A stretch of 64,000 nt of DNA from CAZTQN01 sp964615765 (GCA_964615765.1 CAZTQN010000004.1:124001-188000); one strand, 5' to 3'; counted from the first letter of the stretch, positions 9,614 to 18,888 are shown. Program-made: numbers and translations. Notes: generated from the sequence alone by a model not told the origin.

Positions 9614-11371
9614 TCACCCTTCTTCTGCGATCGTCTCGCGCACGACTTCGTCGATCGTCGTCTGGCCCTCGTAGATGGCCATCAGCCCGGCCTCGCGCAG
9701 CGTCCGCATGCCGTACTTCCGCGCATAGTCCCGCAGGATGTTCGTCGACGCCTTCTTCATGATCAGTTCGCGCAGATGGTCGTTCATCGACATCATCTCG
9801 AACAGCGCCATGCGGCCCTTGTACCCCGAGCCGTGGCACCGACCACACGGCTGCCCGTCCTTCTTCCCCGTCCCGCGGAACAGCTTCTTGCCCTCGACAT
9901 CCTCGGGCAAAAGCGCCAGCTCCATCAGTTCCTCTTCTTTGGGCACGAACGGCGCCTTGCAGTCCGGGCAGATCGTCCGCACCAGCCGCTGGGCCACGAT
10001 CCCTTCGATCGTCGCCGTCAGCAGGAACGGCTCCAGCCCAAGATCGACCATGCGCAGGATGCTCGACGGCGCGTCGTTGGTGTGCAGCGTGCTCAGCACC
10101 AGGTGCCCCGTCAACGCCGCCTGCACCGCGATGTTCCCCGTCTCCAGGTCGCGGATCTCACCGACCAGGATGATGTCCGGGTCCTGACGCAGGAAGCTGC
10201 GCAGCAGCTTCGCGAACGTCGTCTCCGTCTCGTTGTTCACCTGGCACTGGCACAGCCCGTCGATGTCATACTCGACCGGGTCCTCCGCCGTCAGGATCTT
10301 GGTCTCGATGTCGTTCAGGCTCGCCAGGGCCGCGTACAGCGTGGTCGTCTTCCCCGAGCCCGTCGGCCCGGTCACGATCACGATCCCGTTGGGCTTGTTG
10401 ATCAGCTTCGAGAACGTCGTCAGGTCGTCCTCGCGCAGCCCGAGGCGATCGAGCTTGAGCTGCACGTTGCTGCGGTCCAGCACGCGCATCACGACGCTCT
10501 CGCCGTGCATCGTCGGCAACACGCTCACACGCAGGTCGACCGGGCTGCCCGCGACATTCAGCTCGATACGCCCGTCCTGCGGCAGGCGGCGCTCGGCGAT
10601 GTCCAGGTTCGCCATGACCTTCACGCGGCTGGTGATCGCCGGCCCCAGGTGCTTCGGCGGCGGCACCATCTCGTACAGCACGCCGTCGATGCGGTACCGC
10701 ATCTTGAACTCGTGCTCGAACGGCTCAAAGTGAATGTCGCTGGCCCGATCCTTGATCGCCTGCAAGAGCACCAGGTTCAGAAGCCGCACGACCTTGTTGT
10801 CGTCCGCCGCCTCCGTCAGGGCGTCCAGATCGATCGACGCCCCGGTCTTGCTCCCCGCCAGCGCCTTGAACTTGTCGTCCTTCGCCAGGTCCGACACCAC
10901 CTCCGACATCGACTCCTGCCGCGAGTAGTGCTTCTTGATCAGCGCGTCGACATCCCCCGGGTCGGCGACCACCGCGTCGACGTTGAACCCCATCAGCAGC
11001 CGCAGGTCGTCCACCGCGCGGAAGTTGTCCGCGCTCTTCATGGCGATCTTCAGCCGCTTGCTGCGCGGGTTGTACTCGATCGGCACAACCTGGTACGCCT
11101 GCACCGTCTCCGCCGCGATCGAGTCTCGGACGTCATCGGGCATCGCGAATGACTTCAGATCCGCGTACGCCAGCCCCGCCTGCCCGGCCAAGGCCTCCTG
11201 GATATCCCTGGACTGGCAGTACCCCAGCTCGACCAGGATCTGACCCAGCGGCGCCTTGCGCGTTTGCTGAATGGCCAGCGCCTCGTGCACCCGCTCACGG
11301 GTGACCTTGCCGAGCTTCGTCAGCACGCGGCCGATCTTCCGGCCCTTGAGTTCCGCGGGATCCACCGACAT
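9614..11371 (-). CDS. gspE: Assembly ATPase GspE/PilB
   Basis: The 585-residue secretion ATPase has a MshEN-type N-terminal domain (about 1-150; IGRVLTKLGKVTRERVHEAL with the typical PLGQILVELG), then the GspE core. Visible motifs are Walker A GPTGSGKTTT (335-344), the Asp-box region, Walker B DIILVGEIRD (399-408) and the His box TLHTNDAPSS (429-436). A zinc site is formed by C468, C471, C509 and C512. ATP hydrolysis powers addition of pseudopilin subunits through GspF. It lies directly upstream of gspF in E-F-G-H-I-J-K order. A second paralogue lies at 12.8-14.6 kb, so one may serve pilus extension and the other secretion; which is which cannot be told here. Confidence 0.94.
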   Translation of the reverse strand: MSVDPAELKGRKIGRVLTKLGKVTRERVHEALAIQQTRKAPLGQILVELGYCQSRDIQEALAGQAGLAYADLKSFAMPDDVRDSIAAETVQAYQVVPIEYNPRSKRLKIAMKSADNFRAVDDLRLLMGFNVDAVVADPGDVDALIKKHYSRQESMSEVVSDLAKDDKFKALAGSKTGASIDLDALTEAADDNKVVRLLNLVLLQAIKDRASDIHFEPFEHEFKMRYRIDGVLYEMVPPPKHLGPAITSRVKVMANLDIAERRLPQDGRIELNVAGSPVDLRVSVLPTMHGESVVMRVLDRSNVQLKLDRLGLREDDLTTFSKLINKPNGIVIVTGPTGSGKTTTLYAALASLNDIETKILTAEDPVEYDIDGLCQCQVNNETETTFAKLLRSFLRQDPDIILVGEIRDLETGNIAVQAALTGHLVLSTLHTNDAPSSILRMVDLGLEPFLLTATIEGIVAQRLVRTICPDCKAPFVPKEEELMELALLPEDVEGKKLFRGTGKKDGQPCGRCHGSGYKGRMALFEMMSMNDHLRELIMKKASTNILRDYARKYGMRTLREAGLMAIYEGQTTIDEVVRETIAEEG

Positions 11372-11477
11372 GCCGGGTCCTCCGGGCGGCTACCAACGCG
11401 TGACCGATCGCCTCAGCGATCGACCACCGGCCGCCCCGCTGTACACCTGTATCGCGGCCCCGGCCGGTCCGGTTCCG

Positions 11478-11508
11478 CAAAAAAACGCCGTTCTGACCCC
11501 CAGGAACG
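11478..11508 (-). terminator. Weak candidate terminator after pilT
   Basis: Reading leftward, CGTTC and GAACG form a 5-bp stem around a 10-nt loop. It is followed after GCG by seven Ts, 44-74 nt beyond the pilT stop. The stem is short, so termination may be partial and allow read-through into gspE. Confidence 0.4.
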
Positions 11509-11551
11509 TTCCGACTCGTTGCTTTTGAAGCGGTCTGGGCGGGGGACGGGT

Positions 11552-12694
11552 TTACTTTTTGGCCCCGTCCTTGGCCGCGCCACCGTCCTCGTCAACCAGG
11601 TCCCACTCGGCCCGGCCGACGGTTCGGCCCAGCTTGTGCACCTTGTCGCGGAGGTCGCCCGGGTTCTTGCTCTTGTCGATCATCTCTTCCGGGGAGATCA
11701 TGCCGCGCATGTACAGCGACCACAGGTGGTCGTCCAGCAGTTGCATCCCGAACTTCTTCCCGGTCTGGATCATCGAGTCGATGCGGAACGACTTGTTGTC
11801 GCGGATCAGGTTCTGGATGGCCGGGGTAATCACCAGGAACTCGTACCCGGCGACCATCCCCTGGGTATCCACGCGGGCCAGCAGCACCTGGCTCAGGATT
11901 GCCACTAGGGCCGTGGACAGCTGCACGCGGATCTGGTTCTGCTGCTGCTGCGGGAACGCGTCGACCAGACGGTCGATCGTCTTGGCGGCCCCGGTCGTGT
12001 GCAGGGTCCCGAACACCAAGTGCCCCGTCTCGGCGGCACGCACGGCCGCCTCGATCGTCTCCAGGTCGCGCATTTCGCCGACCAGGATCACGTCCGGGTC
12101 CTGACGGAGCACGCGCTTGAGGGCCTCGCCGAACGACGGCACGTCGTTGTGCACCTCGCGCTGGTTCACCACCGACTTCTTGTGGTAGTGGTAATACTCG
12201 ATCGGGTCCTCCATCGTCACGATGTGCCGGTCCATCGTCTGGTTGATGAAGTCGATCATCGTCGCCAAAGACGTGGTCTTCCCCGACCCCGTCGGCCCCG
12301 TGACCAGGAACATCCCGCGCGGGCGGCGGATCAGTTCCCGCACCATCTCGGGCAGACCGATCTGCTCGAACGTCAGCAGGCGATTCGGGATCTGACGCAG
12401 CACCAGCGCCAGGTCGCCGCGCTGCCGGAACACCGACACGCGGAAGCGGGCCGCGTCTCCGTACGCGAACCCGAAGTCGGTCCCACCGATCTCTTGGAGT
12501 TCCTGCTGGTTGCGCTCCGGCGTGATCGCCTTCATCAGCGCCACCATGTCGTCGGACTCCAGCACCTTGGTCTGGAGGTTGCGCAGGTGCCCGTGCATGC
12601 GCAGCGTCGGCGGGCGGCCCACCGTCAGGTGCAAGTCCGCCGCCCCGAGCTTGATCACGGTGTCGAGCAGTCGATCGATCTGAATGGTGGACAT
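11552..12694 (-). CDS. pilT: Type IV pilus retraction / twitching ATPase PilT
   Basis: The 380-residue protein matches PilT throughout. It has the N-terminal PAS-like domain (GAADLHLTVGRPPTLRMHG), Walker A GPTGSGKTTS (133-142), Walker B DVILVGEMRD, the His box GTLHTTGAAKTIDR and the PilT C-terminal signature region with the AIQNLIRD sequence. PilT depolymerises the pilus and gives retraction force. It lies between two GspE/PilB paralogues on the same strand. The C-terminal tail ends in a polar Asp/Lys-rich stretch. A functional retraction ATPase suggests a true dynamic pilus, not only a secretion pseudopilus. Confidence 0.96.
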   Translation of the reverse strand: MSTIQIDRLLDTVIKLGAADLHLTVGRPPTLRMHGHLRNLQTKVLESDDMVALMKAITPERNQQELQEIGGTDFGFAYGDAARFRVSVFRQRGDLALVLRQIPNRLLTFEQIGLPEMVRELIRRPRGMFLVTGPTGSGKTTSLATMIDFINQTMDRHIVTMEDPIEYYHYHKKSVVNQREVHNDVPSFGEALKRVLRQDPDVILVGEMRDLETIEAAVRAAETGHLVFGTLHTTGAAKTIDRLVDAFPQQQQNQIRVQLSTALVAILSQVLLARVDTQGMVAGYEFLVITPAIQNLIRDNKSFRIDSMIQTGKKFGMQLLDDHLWSLYMRGMISPEEMIDKSKNPGDLRDKVHKLGRTVGRAEWDLVDEDGGAAKDGAKK

Positions 12695-12705
12695 GGGGTC
12701 TCGCG

Positions 12706-12788
12706 GAATAGGGGATAGAGGTGAGAGGTCAGGGGATAGGGGGCCAAGAAGGGGACAGAGGCCAGGGGACAGAGGTCAGGGGCCAGAA
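12706..12788. repeat. Degenerate heptamer repeats (GGGGACAGAGGTCA type)
   Basis: The 110-bp gap between pilB and pilT is made of units such as GGGATAG, AGGTGAG, AGGTCAG and GGGACAG in 7-nt register. Similar text recurs at 47.7, 49.57, 50.96, 51.15 and 60.6 kb. No promoter was recognised in it. Confidence 0.7.
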
Positions 12789-12805
12789 CCCGCGGCGACT
12801 CCTTC

Positions 12806-14599
12806 TCACACGCGGGCTTCTTCCGGGCTCGCGCCTTCGACCTGGGCCATCTTCGACACTTCGTCCGGCGTGGTCACGCCGCGGAGGATCTTGATCTTGC
12901 CGTCGGTCACCAGCGGGCGCATCCCGTTGTTCACCGCGGCGGCCCGGATCTGGCTGATCGGCGCCAGGTTGAACGCCAGCTCGCGAATCTCCGAGTTCAT
13001 CTGCATCAGTTCGAAGATCGCCTGCCGCCCCTTGTACCCCGTGTTGTTGCACACCGAGCACCCCACCGGCTTCATCACCCGCCCCAGCGCCTCTTCCTTC
13101 GTGATGCCCGTCAGGAACAGGTACTTCGGGTCCAGCTCGTCCGCCTCCGCCGGCTTCTTGCACTCCTTGCACAAGATGCGGATGAGGCGCTGCGCCAGGA
13201 TCGCCTGGATCGAGCTCGCCACCAGGAACGGCTTGACGCCCATGTCGATCAGACGCGTGATCGCGCTGGGCGCGTCGTTGGTGTGCAGCGTCGAGAACAC
13301 CAGGTGCCCCGTCAGCGCCGCCTGGATCGCGATGTCGGCCACTTCCCGGTCGCGGATTTCGCCGACCAGGATGATGTTCGGCGCCTGGCGGAGCATGCTC
13401 TTGAGCACGTCCTTGAAGCCCAGCCCGATCTTGTCGTTGATCTGGCACTGGTTGATCCCGTCGAAGTTGTATTCGATCGGGTCTTCCGCCGTGATGATCT
13501 TCTTGTCGGGCCGGTTGAGGATGTCCAGCGCCGAGTACAGCGTCGTCGTCTTGCCCGAGCCCGTCGGCCCGGTCACCAGGAAGATCCCGTTGGGCCGCCG
13601 GATGATCTTGTTGAAGATCGTCAGGTTGTCCTCTTCGAACCCGATGTTCGCCAGGCCGATCTTCACCGAGTCGGGGCGCAGAATACGGAGCACCATGCTC
13701 TCGCCGTGATACGCAGGGCAGGCCGAGACGCGGAAGTCCACCTGCTTCTCGTCCACGGGCAGCTTGATGCGGCCGTCCTGCGGGACGCGCTTCTCGGCGA
13801 TGTTCATCCCGGCCATCAGCTTCAGGCGGCTCAAGACCGCGTTCTGCATGCGCTTGGGCAGGTTGTCGCGCTCCATGCACACGCCGTCGATCCGGTACCG
13901 CAGCCGCACCCGGTCGGCCATCGGCTCGACGTGGATGTCGCTGGCCCGCATCTTGACCGCCTCGACGATCATGCGCGCCACGAGCTTGACGATCGGGGCC
14001 TCGTCGCCCGCGATGTCGATCGACTTGTCGACCGACTTGTCCACCGACTTGTCGATCGAGCGGTCGATCGACGCCGTCACCAGGCTCTTGCCCTGCTCGA
14101 CCATCTTCACGTCGGCCGTCAGGCTCGTCATCGCCGGCTTGCCGCCCGCGCCCGCCCCGTTCTCCCCGCCCAGCTTGTTCTCGATGAACCACTTGATCTG
14201 CGAGCGGCTGGCCAGCTTCGGATCCACCTCGACATTCAGGCGGAACCGCAGCATGTCCATCAGTTCCAGGTCCATCGGGTCATGCACGACCACCTGCAGC
14301 CGCCCGCCCGATTTCGACATCGGCAGGATCAGGTGCTTCTTGATCATCTCCTCCGGCACCAGCTTCGGGTCGATCTTGCCCGCCATCCCGGCCCCGGCCA
14401 GATCCACATACTCCATGCCCTGCTGGTGCGCCAGCGCCTTGGCGACCTGATCATCCTTGAGCACGCCCATGTCGATCAGCGCCTCGCCGATGCGCTTGCC
14501 GCTGCCCTTGGCCTTGGCCAGCGCGTCGTCGACCTGCTTCTGGTTCACCAGGCCCCAGCCCAGCAGGATCTCACCGAGTTTCTTGCGTGATCGTGCCAT
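12806..14599 (-). CDS. pilB: Type IV pilus extension ATPase PilB-like (GspE paralogue)
   Basis: The 597-residue protein has an MshEN N-terminal domain (KLGEILLGWGLVNQKQVDDA onward), then the GspE/PilB core. Walker A is GPTGSGKTTT (344-353), Walker B is NIILVGEIRD, the His box is TLHTNDAPSAIT, and the paired zinc Cys sites are CKECKKP and CSVCNNTGYKGR. Between the two parts, residues about 177-195 form a tetrapeptide repeat of the form [S/V/I]DKS (positions 14015-14068). This linker is not a usual PilB feature and looks like a recent in-frame expansion. As the first gene of the pil/gsp run it likely drives subunit addition; its relation to the gspE copy is unresolved. Confidence 0.92.
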   Translation of the reverse strand: MARSRKKLGEILLGWGLVNQKQVDDALAKAKGSGKRIGEALIDMGVLKDDQVAKALAHQQGMEYVDLAGAGMAGKIDPKLVPEEMIKKHLILPMSKSGGRLQVVVHDPMDLELMDMLRFRLNVEVDPKLASRSQIKWFIENKLGGENGAGAGGKPAMTSLTADVKMVEQGKSLVTASIDRSIDKSVDKSVDKSIDIAGDEAPIVKLVARMIVEAVKMRASDIHVEPMADRVRLRYRIDGVCMERDNLPKRMQNAVLSRLKLMAGMNIAEKRVPQDGRIKLPVDEKQVDFRVSACPAYHGESMVLRILRPDSVKIGLANIGFEEDNLTIFNKIIRRPNGIFLVTGPTGSGKTTTLYSALDILNRPDKKIITAEDPIEYNFDGINQCQINDKIGLGFKDVLKSMLRQAPNIILVGEIRDREVADIAIQAALTGHLVFSTLHTNDAPSAITRLIDMGVKPFLVASSIQAILAQRLIRILCKECKKPAEADELDPKYLFLTGITKEEALGRVMKPVGCSVCNNTGYKGRQAIFELMQMNSEIRELAFNLAPISQIRAAAVNNGMRPLVTDGKIKILRGVTTPDEVSKMAQVEGASPEEARV

Positions 14600-14872
14600 G
14601 TGTCGCTTTCCAAGGCCTCAGGTTCCGACGGGCAACAAACAAAGGGCCGCTGGGATCCGGTTCGATCGGGTCCGGTTCGATCGAGTCCAGTTCGATCGGG
14701 TCAACGTCGTCCGCGTCGGTGTCATCTCCGCGCGCGGGCGGCATCGTAGCGGACAGTGCCCCGCCCGTGTGCCCGCCCGCACCGAGCGTGACCACCCCCG
14801 CCCCCACTTTCCGTCCCCCCCACCCACCCCGACTCCCGCCGTCTCACCACCGTCCAACCACCGTCATTACCC

Positions 14873-15688
14873 ATGACCACCGCCGCGAACTGCACCGCCG
14901 CCAACCACAGAGCCGATTGCCGCCCGCACACGCTCATACCCTCTGGCGTGTCCGCCCAATCGCCCTCAGACCCGCCGCCCGCGCCCGCGCGGGACAATCC
15001 GCCGCCGAGCCGCGCGGCCCGCATCCTGATCACGGCCGGCCCGACGCACGAGCCGATCGACCGCGTGCGGTACCTGGGCAACCGGTCGTCGGGTCGCCTG
15101 GGCGTGGATCTGGCTGCCGCCGCCCATCGCCGCGGCGCGCACGTCACCCTGCTTCTGGGCCCGACGCCCCTGTCCCCGCCCGTGGGCGAGAGCACCGCAT
15201 CGCCCGGACATACGCCGCTCACGGTGCACCGGTTCCAAACAACGGCCGACCTGGAAGCGTTGCTGATCGAGCATTTCCCGGCGTGCGACCTGCTGATCAT
15301 GGCCGCGGCGGTCGCCGACTGGCGCCCCGCCGCCGCCGCCGACCGCCCCGAAAAACTCACCCGGGCCACCGGGCGCCTGACGCTGGAACTCGAGGCCACG
15401 CCGGACCTGCTCGCCGGCTGCGCCGCCCGCCGTCGCCCGGGCCAGCGCCTGGTCGGCTTCGCGCTCGAGCCGCGCGATCGGCTGATGGCCTCGGCCCGCC
15501 GCAAACTCGAACGCAAGCGCGTCGACCTGATCGTCGCCAACCCGCTGGAGACGATGGACGCGGGCACGATCGAGGCCACGCTGGTCTCCCAGGACGCCGC
15601 CCCGGTCGCGACGCCCGGCCCGATCAACAAAGCCCGTTTCGCGGACTGGCTGCTGGACCACCTGGGCGTGGCCGCCGTGCGCGTGTGA
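14873..15688 (+). CDS. coaB: Phosphopantothenate-cysteine ligase (CoaB), stand-alone
   Basis: The 271-residue protein resembles the CoaB half of the usual CoaBC fusion. Motifs seen are ILITAGPTHEPIDRVRYLGN, NRSSGRLG (nucleotide-binding loop), AAAVADWRP, EKLTR in place of EKIKK, and VGFALE. CoaB joins cysteine to 4'-phosphopantothenate in coenzyme A synthesis. No CoaC decarboxylase domain is present; it may be encoded elsewhere. The first 40 residues are Pro/Ser-rich and low in similarity, so the true start could be later. The gene is divergent from the pilB operon. Its upstream region is rich in repeated GGTTCGATCG-like sequence (14656-14700). Confidence 0.85.
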   Translation: MTTAANCTAANHRADCRPHTLIPSGVSAQSPSDPPPAPARDNPPPSRAARILITAGPTHEPIDRVRYLGNRSSGRLGVDLAAAAHRRGAHVTLLLGPTPLSPPVGESTASPGHTPLTVHRFQTTADLEALLIEHFPACDLLIMAAAVADWRPAAAADRPEKLTRATGRLTLELEATPDLLAGCAARRRPGQRLVGFALEPRDRLMASARRKLERKRVDLIVANPLETMDAGTIEATLVSQDAAPVATPGPINKARFADWLLDHLGVAAVRV

Positions 15689-15821
15689 CAACCGCACACC
15701 GACGCGGCGCCAACGCACCAGACGGATACAGCGGGTCGTGCGGCAGGCCACGCGCGGGCCGGTACGCTTGACGGTCACGCTCACGCGTTGTCCGCACGCC
15801 ATTTTCCTCCGGAGCCAATCC

Positions 15822-16349
15822 ATGGGTTCGATCGCCTCCATGCTCGCGCAGTGTTCCGCGCCCGCGCTCGGTTACGCCGAAGCGCTGGTCAAGGACGTCA
15901 CGCCATCGATCTTCGCGCGTCTGCCTGAGCAGGCCGGCAAGCGCATCGGCTGCAACCACCCGGCGTGGGTGTACGGGCACCTGGGCCTGTACCACTCGTC
16001 GTGCATGGACCTCCTGGGCTTGCCGCAGGGCGTGACGGCCCGCCTGCCCAACACCGAAGCGCTGTTCAAGAACGGGACCGAGTGCCTGGACGACCCGGCC
16101 GGGAAGATCTACCCGGCGATGGACGTGCTGGTCCCCCACTGCATCAACGGGCTCAAGGCCGTTCGGGCCGCGCTGGTCGAAGTGAGCGACGACACGCTCC
16201 TCCGCGCCAACCCGATGGGCGGGCGCATGGCGGAAATGTTCCCGACGGTCGGGGCCGCGGTGAACTTCCTGCTCACCGGGCACACGCTGATCCACTTCGG
16301 CCAGATCAGCACGTGGCGCCGCGCGATGGGCCTCGGCTCGGCGATGTGA
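15822..16349 (+). CDS. DinB-like four-helix-bundle protein
   Basis: The start at 15822 has GGAG about 9 nt upstream and gives 175 residues. The pattern of histidines (NHPAWVYGHLGLYH near the start, HTLIHFGQISTWRR near the end) fits the DinB/YfiT metal-binding fold. These are often thiol-dependent transferases or stress proteins. No substrate can be deduced. It is separate from coaB by 130 bp and may share its transcript. Confidence 0.7.
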   Translation: MGSIASMLAQCSAPALGYAEALVKDVTPSIFARLPEQAGKRIGCNHPAWVYGHLGLYHSSCMDLLGLPQGVTARLPNTEALFKNGTECLDDPAGKIYPAMDVLVPHCINGLKAVRAALVEVSDDTLLRANPMGGRMAEMFPTVGAAVNFLLTGHTLIHFGQISTWRRAMGLGSAM

Positions 16350-16435
16350 TCTCGGTGATCGCGGCGCGGTGACGACTCAACGCGGCGGCGTGCTTCGGCG
16401 CGCCGCCGCCGAGCGCCAGCCGCCAGCAGAGCACA

Positions 16436-16470
16436 AAAAAACAAAGGCCCGTGTGTTTCCACCCGGGCTT
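16436..16470 (-). terminator. Rho-independent terminator of the candidate ncRNA
   Basis: Read leftward, GCCCG and CGGGC enclose an inner GTG/CAC stem and a 4-nt loop. CTTTG and seven Ts follow. It is the clearest minus-strand terminator in this gap. Confidence 0.75.
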
Positions 16471-16749
16471 CGTGAGGAGAGAGAAAGTTTGTTCCCGCTC
16501 GGCCGCTCCACACAGGTCGAGCAGTTGATGTTCATTGCCGCGAGAGCGTCCAGGCCCACGCGTCGTCTTGGATCTCACACGTGTCGGCACGAGCACACCC
16601 CGCCGTGTTCCCGCGGTGCAAAGTGCACGCGAGGACAGGGGTCTCTCTCGACCGACGACCCGAAGCAGCACGGCTTCAAGCGTTTGAGTTGTTCGCTGGT
16701 CTTGGGCGTTTTTCAGCCCGGTACCCGCGAGAGCGAATCCACAGACGAC
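16436..16749 (-). ncRNA. Candidate structured non-coding RNA downstream of aspS
   Basis: In the 570-bp gap between the DinB-like gene and aspS, the minus strand shows a promoter-like TTGCAT-17-CATACT. About 310 nt further on is a strong intrinsic terminator. No conserved protein is encoded; a possible 52-59-codon frame at 16377-16559 runs through the terminator and looks spurious. The decamer GCTCTCGCGG occurs twice. It lacks the hallmarks of tmRNA, RNase P RNA and SRP RNA that I looked for. A 6S-like or lineage-specific RNA is possible but unproven. Confidence 0.45.
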
Positions 16750-16755
16750 AGGTGT

Positions 16756-16784
16756 AGTATGCCGGCTGCCGACTCATAATGCAA
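16756..16784 (-). promoter_or_regulatory. Sigma-70-like promoter for the candidate ncRNA
   Basis: TTGCAT at 16784-16779 and CATACT at 16761-16756 are separated by 17 nt on the minus strand. The surrounding region is AT-rich compared with the genome, as expected of a promoter. Confidence 0.5.
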
Positions 16785-16871
16785 GCTTTAACCGGCAAAA
16801 TTTCACTCTCTTGAGCAAAAAAATTCATGCTCAGGGGAACCGCCGGACCGCGTGCGTTCTCCATCTCCACA

Positions 16872-16895
16872 GGCCGCGGGCGTAAACCCGCGGCC
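16872..16895 (-). other. Perfect 9-bp hairpin just after aspS
   Basis: GGCCGCGGG and CCCGCGGCC flank a 6-nt loop, 27-50 nt past the aspS stop. There is no T-run, so it may be a 3' stabilising stem or a Rho-dependent stop, not a classical terminator. Confidence 0.5.
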
Positions 16896-16921
16896 GCCGC
16901 CGCACTCGCCGCGGTGCGCGA

Positions 16922-18805
16922 TCAGCGCGGCCCCGCCGGCGCGGGCTTGCCGCCCTCGTCCGCCGCCAGGCTCTTGACGTACACCTCGCGCAGCTGGCTG
17001 TCCGGCACCGGGCTCGGCGCGCCGGTCATCAAGTCCGCGCCGATCTGCGTCTTCGGGAACGCGATCACGTCGCGGATGTTGTCCGTGCCCGTCAGGTGCA
17101 TGATCAGCCGGTCCAGCCCGAACGCGATCCCCGCGTGCGGCGGGGCGCCGTACGACAGCGCCTCGAGCAGGAACGAGAACTTCTCCCGCGCCTGCTCCGG
17201 CGACAGACCCAGCAGGCGGAACACCTTGCTCTGCACGTCCTGGTTGTGGATGCGCACCGAGCCGCCCGCGATCTCCGACCCGTTGAGCACCATGTCGTAG
17301 CCCGCGCTCACGATCGCCTCGATGGTGTTGTCGTCGTCGTCCGCCGCGTCGAGGAACGCCTGCATTTGGTCGTCGCGCGGCGACGTGAAGGGGTGGTGCA
17401 TCGCCACCCACTTGCCCGTCTCCTTGTTCCGCTCGAACATCGGGAAGTCGACGACCCAGAGGAAGTTCCACGGGCCGCCTTCGGCGCCGGGCTTGGGCAC
17501 CATGTCCATGTCGCGTGCGACCTTCTGGCGGAGTTCGCCGATGGCCTTGGTCGCGACGGAGTAGGTGTCCGCGGCGAAGAGCACAGTATCGCCGATGTTC
17601 GCGCCGGTGAGCACGAGGAACTCGGCCTTAACGGGCTCGAGGAACTTGGCGATGCCGGTATCGAGTTTCGGCCCGCCGTCCTCGCCCTTGATGACCTTCA
17701 CGACCGCGACGCCGCCGGCGCCGAAGCCCTTGACGAACTCGGTGTAGCCGTCGGTGATCTTGCGGGTGAGCTTCTCGGCCCCGCCGGGGACGACGATGCA
17801 CTTGACCACGCCGCGCTTGGAGTTGAAGCGCGGGCGGTCCTTGCCCTTCTCGAGCGCGGTCTTGAAGACGCCGAAGTCGGTCTTCGCGGCGAACTCGGAG
17901 ATGTCCTTGATGTGCAGGGCGTAGCGCGTGTCGGGGCGGTCGATGCCGTAGGTCTCGAGCGCGTCGCGGTACGACATGACCTTCAGCGGCGGGACGTCGA
18001 TGTTGAGCACGTCCTTCCACAGGCGGCGCGCGAAGCCCTCCATCATCTCCATCACCTGCTCACGCCGAACGAACGACATCTCGAGGTCGACCTGGCTGAA
18101 CTCGGCCTGGCGGTCGGCCCGCGGGTCCTCGTCGCGGAAGCAGCGGCAGATCTGCATGTACCGGTCGCACCCGGCGACCATCAGGATCTGCTTGAACAGC
18201 TGCGGGCTCTGCGGCAGCGCGTAGAACGAGCCGGGCACGTGCCGGTTGGGCACGACGAACTCGCGCGCGCCCTCGGGCGTCGACTTGTACAGGATCGGCG
18301 TCTCGACCTCGAGGAAGCCGTTCTCGTCAAAGTAGCGGCGCGTCGCCTGCAGCACGCGGTGGCGCGTCGAGAGGATGCTCTGCATCTTCGGGCGACGCAG
18401 GTCGATGTAGCGGTGCTTGAGGCGGATCTCCTCGTTGGGCAGCTTGGCCATGTCGTCCGGCAGGAACGGCGGGTTGGCCGTCTTGCTCAGCACTTCGAGC
18501 TCCTTCACCATGATCTCGATGGTGCCGGTGGCGAGCTTCGGGTTGGCGCCGCCGACGCGCGTGCGGACCACGCCGCGGACGGCGATGACGTCCTCGTTGC
18601 GGAGTTTGTCGGCGGCGTCCATCATGCCGGCGGCCCCGCCGTCCTCGCGGTCGAAGACCAGCTGCGTCAGCCCGTAGCGGTCGCGGAGGTCGATGAAGAT
18701 CAGGTTGCCGTGGTCGCGGTAGGAGTTGACCCAGCCCGACAGGGCGACGGGCTGACCGATGTGCTGGTCACGGAGCTGGCCACAGGTATGGGTACGGCGG
18801 ATCAT
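16922..18805 (-). CDS. aspS: Aspartyl-tRNA synthetase
   Basis: The ATG at 18805 begins MIRRTHTCGQLR, the usual AspRS start, giving 627 residues. The anticodon-binding OB domain (VALSGWVNSYRDHGNLIFID) comes first. The class II catalytic core has motif 2 (FRDEDPRADRQAEFSQVDLE), a GAD insert of bacterial type, and motif 3 (GIAFGLDRLIMHLTG). It attaches aspartate to tRNA. The length is typical of bacterial AspRS. Whether it also charges tRNA-Asn cannot be judged without knowing if gatCAB and asnS are present. Confidence 0.97.
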   Translation of the reverse strand: MIRRTHTCGQLRDQHIGQPVALSGWVNSYRDHGNLIFIDLRDRYGLTQLVFDREDGGAAGMMDAADKLRNEDVIAVRGVVRTRVGGANPKLATGTIEIMVKELEVLSKTANPPFLPDDMAKLPNEEIRLKHRYIDLRRPKMQSILSTRHRVLQATRRYFDENGFLEVETPILYKSTPEGAREFVVPNRHVPGSFYALPQSPQLFKQILMVAGCDRYMQICRCFRDEDPRADRQAEFSQVDLEMSFVRREQVMEMMEGFARRLWKDVLNIDVPPLKVMSYRDALETYGIDRPDTRYALHIKDISEFAAKTDFGVFKTALEKGKDRPRFNSKRGVVKCIVVPGGAEKLTRKITDGYTEFVKGFGAGGVAVVKVIKGEDGGPKLDTGIAKFLEPVKAEFLVLTGANIGDTVLFAADTYSVATKAIGELRQKVARDMDMVPKPGAEGGPWNFLWVVDFPMFERNKETGKWVAMHHPFTSPRDDQMQAFLDAADDDDNTIEAIVSAGYDMVLNGSEIAGGSVRIHNQDVQSKVFRLLGLSPEQAREKFSFLLEALSYGAPPHAGIAFGLDRLIMHLTGTDNIRDVIAFPKTQIGADLMTGAPSPVPDSQLREVYVKSLAADEGGKPAPAGPR

Positions 18806-18888
18806 GGGTGTTCTCGTGAAAGCGACATCGCGGCGCGCGGCCGCGATCGGAAAATGGGGCACGAGTCTAGAGGGTGGTCGGCAGCGCG

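Noticed and set aside
16377..16559. Small Cys-containing protein
   Set aside because: The frame reads straight through the strong terminator and has no ribosome site.
16436..16749. tmRNA, RNase P RNA or SRP RNA
   Set aside because: No tRNA-like 3' CCA end or tag frame, no GAGGAAAGUCC/ACAGAAA signatures, and no SRP core loop could be found.
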